A stretch of 64,000 nt of DNA, taken from the NCBI RefSeq assembly GCF_000328475.2, contig NC_026486.1, positions 310,001-374,000 of the forward strand, in the 5' to 3' direction. Position numbers and translations under genes: made by a program. The stretch's first letter is position 1; every line of letters starts with the position of its first letter. This stretch comes from Mycosarcoma maydis (Eukaryota; Basidiomycota; Ustilaginomycetes; Ustilaginales). The notes under the pieces are model-generated. The model was not told the origin of the DNA, did not search any database, and saw only the letters and a list, made by a program, of their open reading frames with translations. Below are positions 41,101 through 51,700 of the stretch, one piece after another.

Positions 41101-42010
41101 CGCAAATCTTGACCAACTCACGAATGCACGAATGCATGCTACGCTAACAGAGCTGTCGGATCGACTTGGCATGCACACGCCGACGTTGATTCGTGCTTGT
41201 CGCCCCATCATCCGCCAACGCCTGATTCTCTCCTCTCGTCTGCCTCTCCACCTGACCTGGTCTTTTCTCTCTTGCACAATCGTGATTTCGTGATTTCGTG
41301 ATTTCGTTAGGATAAAGTACACTCAAGGATCGTGCAGTTTCCATTTCTCGGCAAAAATCACGAATCTGTCGAAACGGAAAACCAAGTCAGCCAGGTTTAG
41401 GTTACGAGATTCGATGCCTCATGTCTGGTCTCACATTGTGCATTTTGCAGGCGGCAAGATGCGGGACCCCTTTCTGATAGTCTTGTGATTCGTCATGGTC
41501 CACTAACAGGCACCAGTCGTGAGTGTGCCTGACTTCTTTTGCCCCGCATTTCAGATCGGCATCGTTCGGCCCTGGCCTCAATGCGACGCACAGTGTTCGC
41601 GAGAAGCATCAGGCACGTGGCGAACGGCAAACGGGCTAGGACGCCGTTGGCGGAGATCCTACTGAAGGCTAGACTATCGGACACGAGCGGAACTATCCCA
41701 GCGAATGCCGAGCCTAGCAAATGCCGAACCTGACTGCTCGTCCGTGTGCGTGGTACCCCACATAGTTTGCTGCCAGACAGACGAACACAAACCGGAGGCC
41801 CCGTTTCCAATGGCACGTACGAAGCTCAAATGCACCGCCCCTTGCACGCATGAGGCTAGTGCTTCGACCAGAAGACAGCTCTGATGATCAACGATTCGTA
41901 AAGATCGCAGAACTATACAAGTACAACAGCGCTACGGTGCGTCCAACCGCAAGCTGCTGTCTACACAACTCGGGGTATCGAAACAGGGAAAACAGGATCG
42001 GGAGGATGGA
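38122..42010. other. 3.9-kb gene-poor block
   Basis: No open frame here has a recognisable domain, and the frames present are short and overlap on both strands. Visible features are small heptamer-like runs (about 38855-38875, 40735-40755), an 8-bp tandem GTGATTTC (three units at about 41283-41306) and short repeated words. A 15-mer occurs at 38473-38487 and again at 41453-41467, and a 13-mer at 38465-38477 recurs inverted at 41539-41551. The block may be old transposon debris. I could not identify an element type, and saw no tRNA-like B-box. Confidence 0.5.
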
Positions 42011-43546
42011 TCAAGCGATGACTGGGTACAGATTGTCATCGTCCGATTCAGGTTCCGGGAGCTTTACGAGTTTGCGCAAACGAGCATGCGACTCTTTGCG
42101 CAGATTCTCCTGAAAGTGCGTAGAAATCATTGGATTGGCAACGTCTTGTAATGGCAGCGCATAGTCTCGTTGCCCAGCGCTGGACTGAGTGCCAATGGCG
42201 AATGACTCTGTTGTGCTGTTCGCCTGATCACCATCCTCTCGCACTACGGCAAGAACAAGTTCTCGACGAACCGAACGAAGATGCCGACGTGCATCCTTTA
42301 CTGTATCGTGCAACTTGGCCGTCTCGACAGTGAGCTTCTTTTGGCGCTCAAGACTGGCTGAGATCTCGCGTTTGAGGTACGAGTCGAGCGCTTTGGCCTG
42401 GGCATACGATGTCTCGAGCGACTTATGTAGTCCATGTTCATCCACCGCCCTTGGATTCTTGCTGCCCGGCATCAGGTAAAGCTCGATCAGGCGGAACTCA
42501 GGTGGGCGCTCAACGAGCATTTGACTGCCGCGAGCTTTGGCCACAGTAGTGAAAAACTTGCCCGAGCTGGTCTTGGCCCTGAGCACCAACGGTTGAGTGC
42601 CACGGACGGTGGATTTGATCGTAGTATTGGAGATGAGATCCTTTGCATACTTCTGGTTCCTTGCCACGCCTGAATCGATGCAAAACTGGAGCGCGCTTTG
42701 GACGTCCTTGATGATGGATGTGAGAATGGGAATGGCACCTTTGAGCAACTCACGTGCCCTTTTCTCGCGATTGGTCTCTGCAGCCATGAGACTTTGCACT
42801 TGCAGCCACACTTTGACCTCCCACTCGGCAAAATCATCTTGGATGAATTCAGGTGTCGCTCCATCGAACAGAGTGTCGTCGATCTTGTCGAGTTGGTCTG
42901 ATACAGCTTGGTATTCGACCAGACTGTGCTCGAGCTCTAGTTTGCGTTGTAGCTTGGACGCCAGTACCGATCGGTTGTGTGAGAGCTCAGCTTCGTGTAC
43001 AGCTTGCTGTACTGCCGCTTTCTCAGCTTGGTCATGAGCTTGGACTAGTAAATGGGACCGTTTTCCTCGCTTATTTATCAGGCGCTTGGTCAGAGAGTTG
43101 CTCATTTTGGCGTGTGCATCGCGCGTCTCTTGAGAAATGGTCTGCAATGTCTTGAGGCGAGTTTCCTGGCATTTGACTTTTCCAGTAACAGAGAAGATGT
43201 CGTGTTGTACGGCATTGAGCTGGACAGGAATGTCACCGAGGTCTTCGAGAGTCTTGGTGAGCTGTGTATGTCTTTGGTAGTAGCCAGCGATTCGTTGACG
43301 TAGAGGTGGCTGATAAGCCGGCGCTGAGTTGTTGAAAGGTGCCGTAGTGGTCTGAGTCACATTGGCCAGTGAAAGCGCTGCTGCCGCTGTTGTAACAGCA
43401 GCCGATCCAGTTGCTGTGAATGGAGGCGGGAGCGGTTCGCTGTCTGTTGATCTTTCCCCACGCATGAGATCGTCGACATCATCAAACATGGCATTGACCG
43501 CCCCACTATACAGTCTGGGAATGCCTGGCCTCTGTGCCATCATCAT
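42011..43546 (-). CDS. Coiled-coil protein of unknown function
   Basis: The frame from the ATG at 43546 (MMMAQRPGIPRLYSG) encodes 511 residues. I do not recognise it. After an N-terminal disordered region (about residues 20-80), residues about 80-260 are predicted by eye to be heptad-rich helix. This is interrupted by the acidic motif LFDGATPEFIQDDFAEWE (about residue 228), which looks conserved in character. A second, mostly helical part (about 290-440) follows. The tail ends LRKLVKLPEPESDDDNLYPVIA. There is no membrane segment or signal peptide. A BAR-like or cytoskeletal-adaptor fold is possible but is not shown by sequence. It diverges from the bZIP gene across about 970 bp. Confidence 0.7.
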   Translation of the reverse strand: MMMAQRPGIPRLYSGAVNAMFDDVDDLMRGERSTDSEPLPPPFTATGSAAVTTAAAALSLANVTQTTTAPFNNSAPAYQPPLRQRIAGYYQRHTQLTKTLEDLGDIPVQLNAVQHDIFSVTGKVKCQETRLKTLQTISQETRDAHAKMSNSLTKRLINKRGKRSHLLVQAHDQAEKAAVQQAVHEAELSHNRSVLASKLQRKLELEHSLVEYQAVSDQLDKIDDTLFDGATPEFIQDDFAEWEVKVWLQVQSLMAAETNREKRARELLKGAIPILTSIIKDVQSALQFCIDSGVARNQKYAKDLISNTTIKSTVRGTQPLVLRAKTSSGKFFTTVAKARGSQMLVERPPEFRLIELYLMPGSKNPRAVDEHGLHKSLETSYAQAKALDSYLKREISASLERQKKLTVETAKLHDTVKDARRHLRSVRRELVLAVVREDGDQANSTTESFAIGTQSSAGQRDYALPLQDVANPMISTHFQENLRKESHARLRKLVKLPEPESDDDNLYPVIA

Positions 43547-44520
43547 CTTGATCTTGCAAGCCTAAGCTCTGCTGCCAATTTTGTTGCCTGCGATGGGCGC
43601 GCAAATGACTCGGCCGTTGTCGAAGTACGTTGAGCAAGCGACTCAAACGTCGGTTCTATTGTGCGCCTGACATACTTATTGTTGAAAGGGAAACGTCGAC
43701 CAACTCGACAACACTTCAGCTTGTGTACGGAAAGGAAAAGCCGGTACGGAGGATCGCATAGACGACTTTTTCTGTTCACGCGCGCATATTTTGGCATGTT
43801 TGGGTGCATCCGCCAAGCGAAGCAGCATCATCTTGCAGTTGAGCCGACTCTCACTCGTGACTCTCGCTCGTGACTCTAGTGATCAGGAAATTCGCTTGAA
43901 CTAGATCGGCGATTTCTTCATTTTGGTAGATTGATTACTCACGTCTCGTGACTGTACCGCACGAAACAACGAAACTGAAACCCTTACCTTCCACGTCGAT
44001 CCATCGAAATTGCCGAAGTTCGTGATTGCGAGGAGGAACAGGCAAAGTGAAACATTAGGCGCAAAGCACAGCACAGCACGGCACAGCCCGCACGTCTGAA
44101 ATGTTGCTTGGCCAAAGATCAAAGCGCCAAAGCGTGAGTAATAATCTTGAGTGCCACGTCGACAGTTGAAATCCTCACACTTGACATGGCTCTCCCCCTT
44201 GGCATCTTACATCCACCACCACCACTTCGCATCCCTTCTCCTCCTTTCATCCCTTTGTTCCACGTATACACATTCTCTTGCCCTCTTTATCCGCCTCATA
44301 TCTTTCTGCTTCAACGCAAAGGATCTCCCCGCTCCACGTCATTCACGCCTGCCTCAACTCGCCACCTACTGCTCTACAACCCTTTGCCTGCTTCCTCCCT
44401 TCGTCGTCTCCTCCTCTTGACTGAGCGTTGGAGATTGTCTTGGGCTTCCAACCTCTTTCCTGGTTCCGACTCGACCTTAGTCTTCTATCAACACATTGAT
44501 CTTCACGTTCGTCTCTCATC
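43547..44520. promoter_or_regulatory. Divergent spacer with the long leader of the bZIP gene
   Basis: Heptamer-type words (GAGTCGTGA/CTCACGA forms) occur at about 43850-43875 and 43935-43955. From about 44165 to 44520 the plus strand is strongly pyrimidine-rich, probably the transcribed leader of the bZIP gene. An ATG at 44186 opens a frame that ends across the main start codon (see the upstream ORF entry). Confidence 0.55.
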
Positions 44521-44524
44521 ATGA
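44186..44524 (+). promoter_or_regulatory. Possible upstream ORF overlapping the bZIP start codon
   Basis: An ATG at 44186 opens 112 codons and stops with a TGA at 44522-44524, overlapping the main ATG (44521) in an ATGA arrangement. Its product is Pro/Leu/Ser-rich without a recognisable domain. If the transcript begins upstream of 44186, translation of this frame would restrict initiation at the bZIP start. Transcription of this ATG is not shown. Confidence 0.35.
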
Positions 44525-46310
44525 CTAGCACCACCACGTCAACGCCTCCCATGTTCGCAGTCGCTCAAGCATCCACCCCATCGTCGCCTTCCGCGTTTGC
44601 ATCGTCTTCACGATTGTCAGAGACTCCTGTCAAGCAAGAGACGCATCACATCGCCCTCGCTGACGCGTGTTCGAACAGCAGCAAGAAGAGAAAGCTCATT
44701 GACGAGCGTGACGACCACGACGAAGACGTTGACGACTCTTCCTCATCGCCATCAGCTTCGCCCTCCAAGTCCAGTAACACCGGTGGACGCAGAAAGGCCA
44801 GCGACGAGGAGCGCAAGGCTCGTCTCGAAGCTCGTCAAGCCCGAAACCGTCTCTCCGCCCAATACTCGCGAGAACGAAAAAAGGCATACGTAGAGACCCT
44901 CGAGGGCTCCCTCAACGCCCTTAAGGCCGAAAATACCTTGCTCCGCCAGCAGCGTGAACAGGATCAGGCTCTGCAACAGACTTTGGATGCCAAGCTCAAA
45001 GACGCTCAGCTCCGTGTCAACACCCTTGAAACCATTCTCCGCACGCTCGCTCCTTCCCTTGTCCCTCTCCTTGGTCCGTCGTCGTTGTTGTCCCTCCCAT
45101 CTTCCTCTAATCCCTCGGTTCTCGCCACATCCCCCGCTTCTTCACTTGCTCCGCAGTTTGATGCGGGCCTGTCTGCGAACCTCGCCTCTGCTTCGGTACA
45201 GGACAACAGTTCAGCTAGCAAGGAGGTTCCCTTGTCTCTGGCGATTGCAGCGCCGGCATCGACCGTTTCCACCCCCTTTTCGTTTGGCACTTTGGCCCAG
45301 CAATCCTCAAATGAAGGCGTTCGCCTCCCTGCAGCGGAGGCGACCTGCTCTGATGCACCATCTTGTCGCCAAGATGCTGAGCTCGAGCAGTCCCAGCAGC
45401 GGATGCCCTCACACAGTTTGAGAGTGTCGCTGGCAAACAAAGTGCCCTCGAAAAGGCCGGAAACAACGTCGATGTCAACGGCAGCAGCATCGTCAATCAA
45501 GGATACCCTCTTGCCAGCCAGATCAGTGTTTCTGCACCAGAGCAGCCGTCGTCGTTCGCGGCCAGCGCCCAAGTCCCTCTGCCTCAGCACGTCGTCGAAG
45601 CCAAGGCAGCCGGCGTTGCCCGTGAAGCTGAGGCTCTGCTCTCCAATTTTATCGACCTCGACGCCAAACTCGCCAACGGTGACGCGAAGACTGCGGCTCA
45701 AGATCAAGGTGCCCCGACGTCTGCCACCCCGTCTGAACCTGTATCTGTGGGCGAGGGCTATGCAGCAGCAGCAGGAAACGCCTTGCGATCAGCAAGCGCC
45801 GCTGCAGGTGACCTCGCAAGCCTGAGCGCCGCTTCTTCAGCGGACTCGGGTGATGGTTCGAGTGGCAGCAGTGATGGAAGCAAGACCAACAACGAGAATG
45901 GCGGGTCCACCATCTTTAACACGATCAGCTTGTCCCACGCCGACAACAAGGACCAAGATCTGGAGAAGCGATTCCAGCTTCTCACGTCTCCTCTGTTGGC
46001 CACCGAGAGGAACGTGTGGGAGCTTGTCACGGACACAATGCTGCAGGACCTCTACAGCGGCTCGGACGAGGTCGGCGCTATCAGTGGCAACGCTGACCCT
46101 GCATTGACGCCTTCCGAGGTGGACATGAGCGCGGGTTCGTCGCCATTCGATCTGGTCGACCTGGACATTGAGATCGAGGAGCCGTTGCAGGTCAACATTG
46201 GGCTCGAAACCGAGGATGCCGTGCATGGCGGATTGCTTGGCTTTGGCCACGAAAAACCCGACGCTGGCGTCCCGGACTGGTCAGGTCTGATGGCCTCAAT
46301 CGTCGCTTGA
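44521..46310 (+). CDS. CIB1: Hac1/Xbp1-type bZIP regulator of the unfolded-protein response (Cib1-like), Ire1-spliced
   Basis: This nuclear transcription factor drives ER-stress genes after non-spliceosomal mRNA splicing by Ire1. From the ATG at 44521 the unspliced frame ends at 45825 (434 residues). Removing 65 nt (45332-45396) joins it in phase to a second frame ending at 46310, giving 574 residues. The bZIP spans about residues 97-160, with a basic region NRLSAQYSRERKK and a leucine zipper starting at YVETLEGSLNALKAENTLL. Ser-rich low-complexity stretches flank it. Both cuts lie in 7-nt hairpin loops of the CNG|CNGN type. The spliced C-terminus is acidic and hydrophobic (DLVDLDIEIEEPLQV), like an activation domain. 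This architecture is known for HAC1, hacA and U. maydis cib1. The junction here was derived from the sequence. Confidence 0.93.
45322..45342 (+). promoter_or_regulatory. 5' Ire1 splice-site hairpin
   Basis: A perfect 7-bp stem (CGCCTCC pairing with GGAGGCG) encloses the 7-nt loop CTGCAGC. The loop fits the Ire1 consensus CNG|CNGN, with the cut expected between 45331 and 45332. Confidence 0.92.
45332..45396 (+). other. 65-nt non-spliceosomal (Ire1) intron
   Basis: It is bounded by cuts after CTG (45331) and after CAG (45396). It lacks GT-AG ends. Its length of 65 nt shifts the frame so that the upstream bZIP frame continues into the long downstream frame. The word GCAGCGGA occurs at both junctions. 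Confidence 0.92.
45387..45406 (+). promoter_or_regulatory. 3' Ire1 splice-site hairpin
   Basis: The loop CAGCAGC (45394-45400) fits CNG|CNGN and is closed by a stem TCC/GGA, extended by a G-U pair, a bulged A and two more pairs (CG). It is weaker than the 5' hairpin. The cut is expected between 45396 and 45397. Confidence 0.85.
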
Positions 46311-46710
46311 TGTTGAACACGTGCGTCAGTCCCGATATCGCGTCCTTTTTAAGCCTGGTATAATTTGTCTGTACATTATCTGGCTATGTCTTCACTCGCC
46401 CTTGCTCCCTGTCCTTGTCGAGGTCAGGGCCGCAGATGTCACGCTCAGGCTCGTAGTGTATCTCTGGGTGTCTTTGCTCGAATCTAATCGTTCTGATGTG
46501 CGCTGTTACAAGCCCTCGCTCCTTCTGCCGTGCGCCAACGAGTGTGTGGGATGACAGATGATAGGATGGTAAAAGGAATGATTGGAGACATGCATAGCTC
46601 GATGTAAATGTAGAAATACAGTGGAGGGGGCTGAAAGAGGGGGCGAGTGTGCAAAAGAGAGGAGTGAAGGCAGCTGTTGCAAGACGAGGGCGGATGACGA
46701 GTGGGGAGGA
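46311..46710. other. Convergent 3' spacer after the bZIP gene
   Basis: 400 bp lies between converging stop codons. It contains no recognisable element, and it should hold the 3' untranslated regions of both genes. Confidence 0.55.
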
Positions 46711-48771
46711 TCAGGATGGTTTGGAGAGGTGATGGTGGTTGGGAGTGAGTTGGAAGCTGGACCAGTACCAGGAGTCCATCAAGCTCCACAGGTCCGAGTA
46801 TGTTTGGTCGACTGCAACGAAGGGCGCTTTTGCGGGAGCATGGGCAGTGCCACTGTGGGTTGGATTGGACGTGGATGATCGGTACGAGCTGGCTGGCAGT
46901 CTGTGAGTGGGAGGGATGGATTCGTCGATTTCGTTGCCTAGCGAACGGATCGACTCGAGCAACGTTGCAGCCTGTCTCTTGAGTTCAGCGATCGCGAGCG
47001 ACTGATCAGCTCCACGCTCGTTACCAAGATCCACCGCCGCACTGCCAACCGCATCCCTAGTGCCCTCTGCCGACTTGCTCTCAGTGCCCGTCCGACGCGT
47101 ACAGGCGATTGTCCCAGGTGGCAGTGGGAAACAAGTGTCTTGATTTACCCTCATCGAAGCAGGTGCTGCTGTCGCCGTCGACGACAACGACGAGGAAGAT
47201 GGTCGCGACGTGGAAAGCATCAAACGATGTAGCGTCGACACACCAGCCTTGTTTGTAGGTGCATCCACGAGCAACATGCTACGAGCTGCGGAAGCGTCGA
47301 TCTGCTGACGTGCAACAACTTGTTTGTCTACAGGTGGCGAGGGTGGGGTTATGAAGCTGCTAGTACCCTGGTTCATGAAGGGGCTGCGAAATTCATCGGT
47401 TTCATCCAGATCCTGCATGGAGGCAGCTGAACTTGCACGCAGAAAACGCTCGTCCTCCTCACCCACAAATTGCAACGAAAACGGATGGCCGCTCAGCGAG
47501 TCTAGCGAGTAGTTCGAGTCGAGCGAGTCGCGTGATACAGCCGACAGCGGAGATGGCAACGGTGGCGACGAGGCATTTGCCGAAGCGTTCGGGGACGGGG
47601 ATGAAGGCGCGGCGTCAGGCGCAGGCTGCACGTCGCCAGAGTCGGATGCAACGATGCTGAGGCGCAAGGGCACACTGCGCTTGCGAGAAGGGGAAGGCGA
47701 AGGGATAATTTCGAATGCGGGCTCGTCATCGTCATCGTATTTGCCGTCTAGATTGTCCAAGCTGCGAGCGTGAGCATGAGACTCGTCGTCATACGGTTGC
47801 CTCGTCTGTTGTTGCATCGGAATGCGAGGCGGAAACACGAAATGAGATTGTTGCTGCAGGGTGGGATGGGTTTTCTCCGCATCAGAAGACGACACGGGCG
47901 GCGGCTGTGATGTAGCGCTGGAGGCCGGAGCCGATGACGGGCCCTTGATGGGCTGCTTGGTGATCGTAAGCCTTGCAGGAACTGCGCCGCTGGCATTTGA
48001 TGAACGCCGACCGTCGGACGTGTAGGTCAACCCCGAGGAGAGCGAAGAGAGCGAGCCGACGGATCGAGAGGTAGGTAGCCCTGACGTTGGATTGGATGGT
48101 TGAGCAGCCATCTTGTTCAGACCATCGCTGGGAGTGACGGTGGATAGCAAAGAGAGCGAGCCGGCGGAGCGAGAAGAAGGTAGCATTGATGCTTGTTTCG
48201 GTGACTGAGCAGCAGTATTGCTGGATATGCTCTGCTCTTGTACGCGCGCGAGCTGGGTGAAGATCTTGGAAGGTGGAGCGCGCACGTTAGCCGATCTTCC
48301 AACCTGCTCAAAAGCGCTGGCGATGGCTCGAACCGACTGACGCTGTGACTGACGCGAAGGGGTGGGAACGGAATCGGTAGCCATCATGACCCTTTGTATG
48401 GCGACCGAAGAGCCGAGCACGGAAGAGATGGACTCGGAGCGGGAGGCAGAAGGAGCATGTGGTCCAGCGCGGCGCGAGAGACTGGAGCTGCGGGTGCGTG
48501 AGCCTGCATCGCTGTATTCGGAGGCTGAGCCGACGCTAGAAGGGGAGCTAAAGGAAAAGTCAAACGAGGATTCCGAATCGGATTCGTAGAGAAGGCGGTG
48601 TTGCAATTTGGTGAGACCATGCGGATGCTGCGGTGCAGCTTGCTTGATCATGTTGGACTCCCCGATGGCTAGTGCATAGGAGAATGGAGAGACGAGAGAG
48701 GGTCCCAAGTGTACAGTATCGATGGTAGGATCGTGAGTGGTGCTAGTTGCCAGATGGTGATGCTGCATCAT
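46711..48771 (-). CDS. Large Ser/Pro-rich, probably disordered protein, function unknown
   Basis: The first ATG in frame is at 48771 (MMQHHHLATSTT), giving 686 residues; the open frame continues upstream without an ATG. I do not recognise the family. The protein is dominated by Ser, Pro and Ala runs with many SP and RxxS motifs (for example SLSRRAG, SPSPSRKRSVPLRLS), as in heavily phosphorylated regulatory proteins. Two stretches look less random: LTKLQHRLLYESDSESSFDF (about residues 52-71) and the C-terminal DQTYSDLWSLMDSWYWSSFQL, which is rich in aromatics and may be a short interaction motif. No transmembrane or catalytic motif is visible. The frame has coding composition over 2 kb with no stops, so a real gene is likely. 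Confidence 0.65.
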   Translation of the reverse strand: MMQHHHLATSTTHDPTIDTVHLGPSLVSPFSYALAIGESNMIKQAAPQHPHGLTKLQHRLLYESDSESSFDFSFSSPSSVGSASEYSDAGSRTRSSSLSRRAGPHAPSASRSESISSVLGSSVAIQRVMMATDSVPTPSRQSQRQSVRAIASAFEQVGRSANVRAPPSKIFTQLARVQEQSISSNTAAQSPKQASMLPSSRSAGSLSLLSTVTPSDGLNKMAAQPSNPTSGLPTSRSVGSLSSLSSGLTYTSDGRRSSNASGAVPARLTITKQPIKGPSSAPASSATSQPPPVSSSDAEKTHPTLQQQSHFVFPPRIPMQQQTRQPYDDESHAHARSLDNLDGKYDDDDEPAFEIIPSPSPSRKRSVPLRLSIVASDSGDVQPAPDAAPSSPSPNASANASSPPLPSPLSAVSRDSLDSNYSLDSLSGHPFSLQFVGEEDERFLRASSAASMQDLDETDEFRSPFMNQGTSSFITPPSPPVDKQVVARQQIDASAARSMLLVDAPTNKAGVSTLHRLMLSTSRPSSSSLSSTATAAPASMRVNQDTCFPLPPGTIACTRRTGTESKSAEGTRDAVGSAAVDLGNERGADQSLAIAELKRQAATLLESIRSLGNEIDESIPPTHRLPASSYRSSTSNPTHSGTAHAPAKAPFVAVDQTYSDLWSLMDSWYWSSFQLTPNHHHLSKPS

Positions 48772-51700
48772 GCCCTTGTCGTGAGCTGATTGATCATGGA
48801 GCGGGAGGCTGAGAGGAAGGTATGCGATTAATGCTGCCAAGTAGCAACAGTGGAAAGGATCGTTGGATGGTGTCCAGAGAAACGGAACGGTCGAATCGAC
48901 TCGCAGCAGAGGCGTGGCGTGAGCAAGGGCGCAGCGCTGCTGATATGAATGCAAACGTGCGGCCAATGCTTGGAGAGAAAAGCCTGTGAGCAAGGATGCG
49001 TTGCTGGCTGAGTGAGATGATGCTGGAGTGGCGTGCGGCGAAAGTCTTCAGCCAGCTGAAGCGATGCACAGGGTGTTTGAAACGTCGATGTTGTTCCTAT
49101 CTGGCCTGAGAAGGAACGCTGGTCGGGTTGGACCAAGTTCAGCAGCGGGGCTGTGAACGACGAAAGCAGTGGATCGGGAGGCGCGACAAGATTGAAAGAA
49201 ACGAGCCAAAAAGAAGCAACGTCTTGCGCCGCTGAGGTGGCTGTTGGAAAGTGTAGATGTACGTGTGTACGTGATAGGGAGCAAAGAAGAAGAAAGAAAG
49301 GTAGGACCAAGAGGAAGCTGAGATGGAAGAATGGATGTGCGATGTCGGCAAGCACCAATCTAGTATTCACCACTCGCAGACACAAGAGGCTGTAGTTGGA
49401 ACTACTGATGATGCTATCTGCAACCGCTTTTTGGATCAGAGGCGAGAAGCGCGAGAGCCAGCAAGCGCAACTGCAACTGCAACTGTAACCGCAATCGGTT
49501 GTTCCGATTTCGCCGTGAATAAGGCCAGGGAAGCGGCGGTTGAAGGTAAAATTGGCAATTGGTCTGCGCGTTGGTGTCGGTATGACTGTCCAACTGCGCT
49601 GCTTCAGCGATGATCAAGTCTTTGGCAATCGTGATAGTTAGAATCGCGATTTGATCAGCTGAATTCGTGAAACCGTGAATTGCGTATGCGCGACACCAAG
49701 CATGCACGATCCTGGCATCGCTCCCGCTTGGCTACTGCTGTGCACTTTCGTGATTGTTCGTCTTGCCGCTGCACTCACAACGCTGTCCGTTGTCGTAATT
49801 CCCGATTGTGGCGCTCGCCGCCACTGCATCTCTTTCACGTCTTGCTTTGTTTGTCTCGGTGAAACGCAACGTGCGCGCAACGTACAGCTTTTTTGACCAG
49901 ACCCCCTGTTCTGGGCTGTGGCCCGCCACCAGGCGTCCGCAGCATGTGGAACGGGGAGCGTGCTCGCTTGAGTCACGTTGGAGCAACACGTTGGACTTGG
50001 CTGAATGTAAGTCCAGCTAGTCTAGCTATCATTCGTAATGTCATGTAAGCTCTCGGGCTCACTCGGGCTGTACCTCCTCAAAGTGCTAAAACTATTCGTG
50101 ATTGTGAGTCACGAACGGTCTCGCCACTCACGACTGTCACCCTCGCAGCTCGCTCTATCCATCAAAAGACGGAGCAGCAGCAGCCACGCGCTTACCGAGT
50201 TCGGCAAGGCGCTTGACCCTTGACTTTCGTTGCTGCACCAGCGAGTGATTAAGATGATGAACAGCTGCGGCCAGCACGCGAGGAGAGACATCGCTGGCAA
50301 GGGGTTTGCTTAAATGACCTGGTGAGCTTTCTGTTTGTTTTTTCTTCTTTTTTTATAACTAAGTTTAATATTTATTAAGACAAGAGCACCAAGCAGGGTC
50401 CACTCTGTCCTAACTCCGTCCCACGCTAACATCACTAACTTGACTGTTCGGGTTGGTCCGAAATTGAAGAAACTTGAACTTGTCAATCACGAATGCAGCA
50501 ACCATATTCATGATCGACTTGATCACAGCAATTGCGTTCACCAATGCTGCGATGCGACACTTTCGGATCGGACCGCGCTCTGTTGTTTCTGATTGAGTCT
50601 AGTACACTGTCAATGAGCCCCTTGGTTGCGCGTTACCCAAGCCTCGCTTCCACCTCGACGCTAAAAGGGTTGAGCCTCTCTTCCTCCAACACCGCCCGCT
50701 GTGAGTTACCCTTGGCCAACCTCGGCCGTTGCAAATGGTTGGCTGTCCTCATTCATTTGCGAGATGACGATTGCACGATCGCTTGCCCGGCTTCGTGCGA
50801 GTTTCATCAGCTGAGTAGACATTCAGATTCCTGGTGCCAATCATGACACGGACGTGGTAGGGAACACACTTACATTTTTGCGAGTGTCGACTGGACCAGC
50901 TGTACTCACATTCCTTCAAATGACCCTTGATCCACAATCCATCAACGTGACCATGTTCCTGTAGATGCTTCTTCCACAGCGTCGACAGGTCTCACACGTG
51001 CCATATGTCTCGACATTTCTCTCGGTCCCAACAACTTTCCATCTCGTCGTGCAAGCGCTCACTGCCGCCGAATCCTTCCCAAGCTCAGCAAAGCGAGCGA
51101 AGATTCACAATTCGTGATTGTAATCACAGAATTAAGTTAATGCCCCCACAGAGCTGCACAGAGGCGTGCCAACCCTGACGCACGATTGGAATGTGACATG
51201 CACAGAATCCTCCTAAGAGGGTCTAACAACCCATGTAACGATATCATGAATGTTAGACCGGTGTCTCCATGCCTGTTTACTAATTTCGAAAAATTGAATC
51301 ATCGGCCGGCCATGCCTTTGAGATCACGTGAGTTCAGATAACAGAATGCAAGAAAGAATCGTAGGGGACCCAACAGCGAATACAAATCTCGAATTCAAAA
51401 TACAATTAGCTCTGGAGACAAGGCAGCAGAGCAGTCGAACCACAAGATCCACCAGCAAAGCCTGAGAGTAGCGAATGCGAAACAATTGGCAGAGAGAAAA
51501 GCCTTCGCTCTGGATGGACAGTTTGCGAGCCAAGAAAGAACTGTCAATGGCAATGGAGGTGAGTGAGCGCAAGCAGGCAAGAAGGCCAGAGCCCGAGACT
51601 GGGACAAGTTTGTGCTTTCTGTGGTGGGCTTGCTGCTTCCAGTGCGTGGGTGTGACTGGCTGCGCCAAGTCGAATTCGTGATGTACACCTCCTCCTTCTT

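Noticed and set aside
48828..49385. 185-codon minus-strand frame upstream of the Ser-rich gene
   Set aside because: It is pyrimidine-derived low-complexity sequence in the probable leader, with no domain; it may be transcribed but is not supported as a gene.
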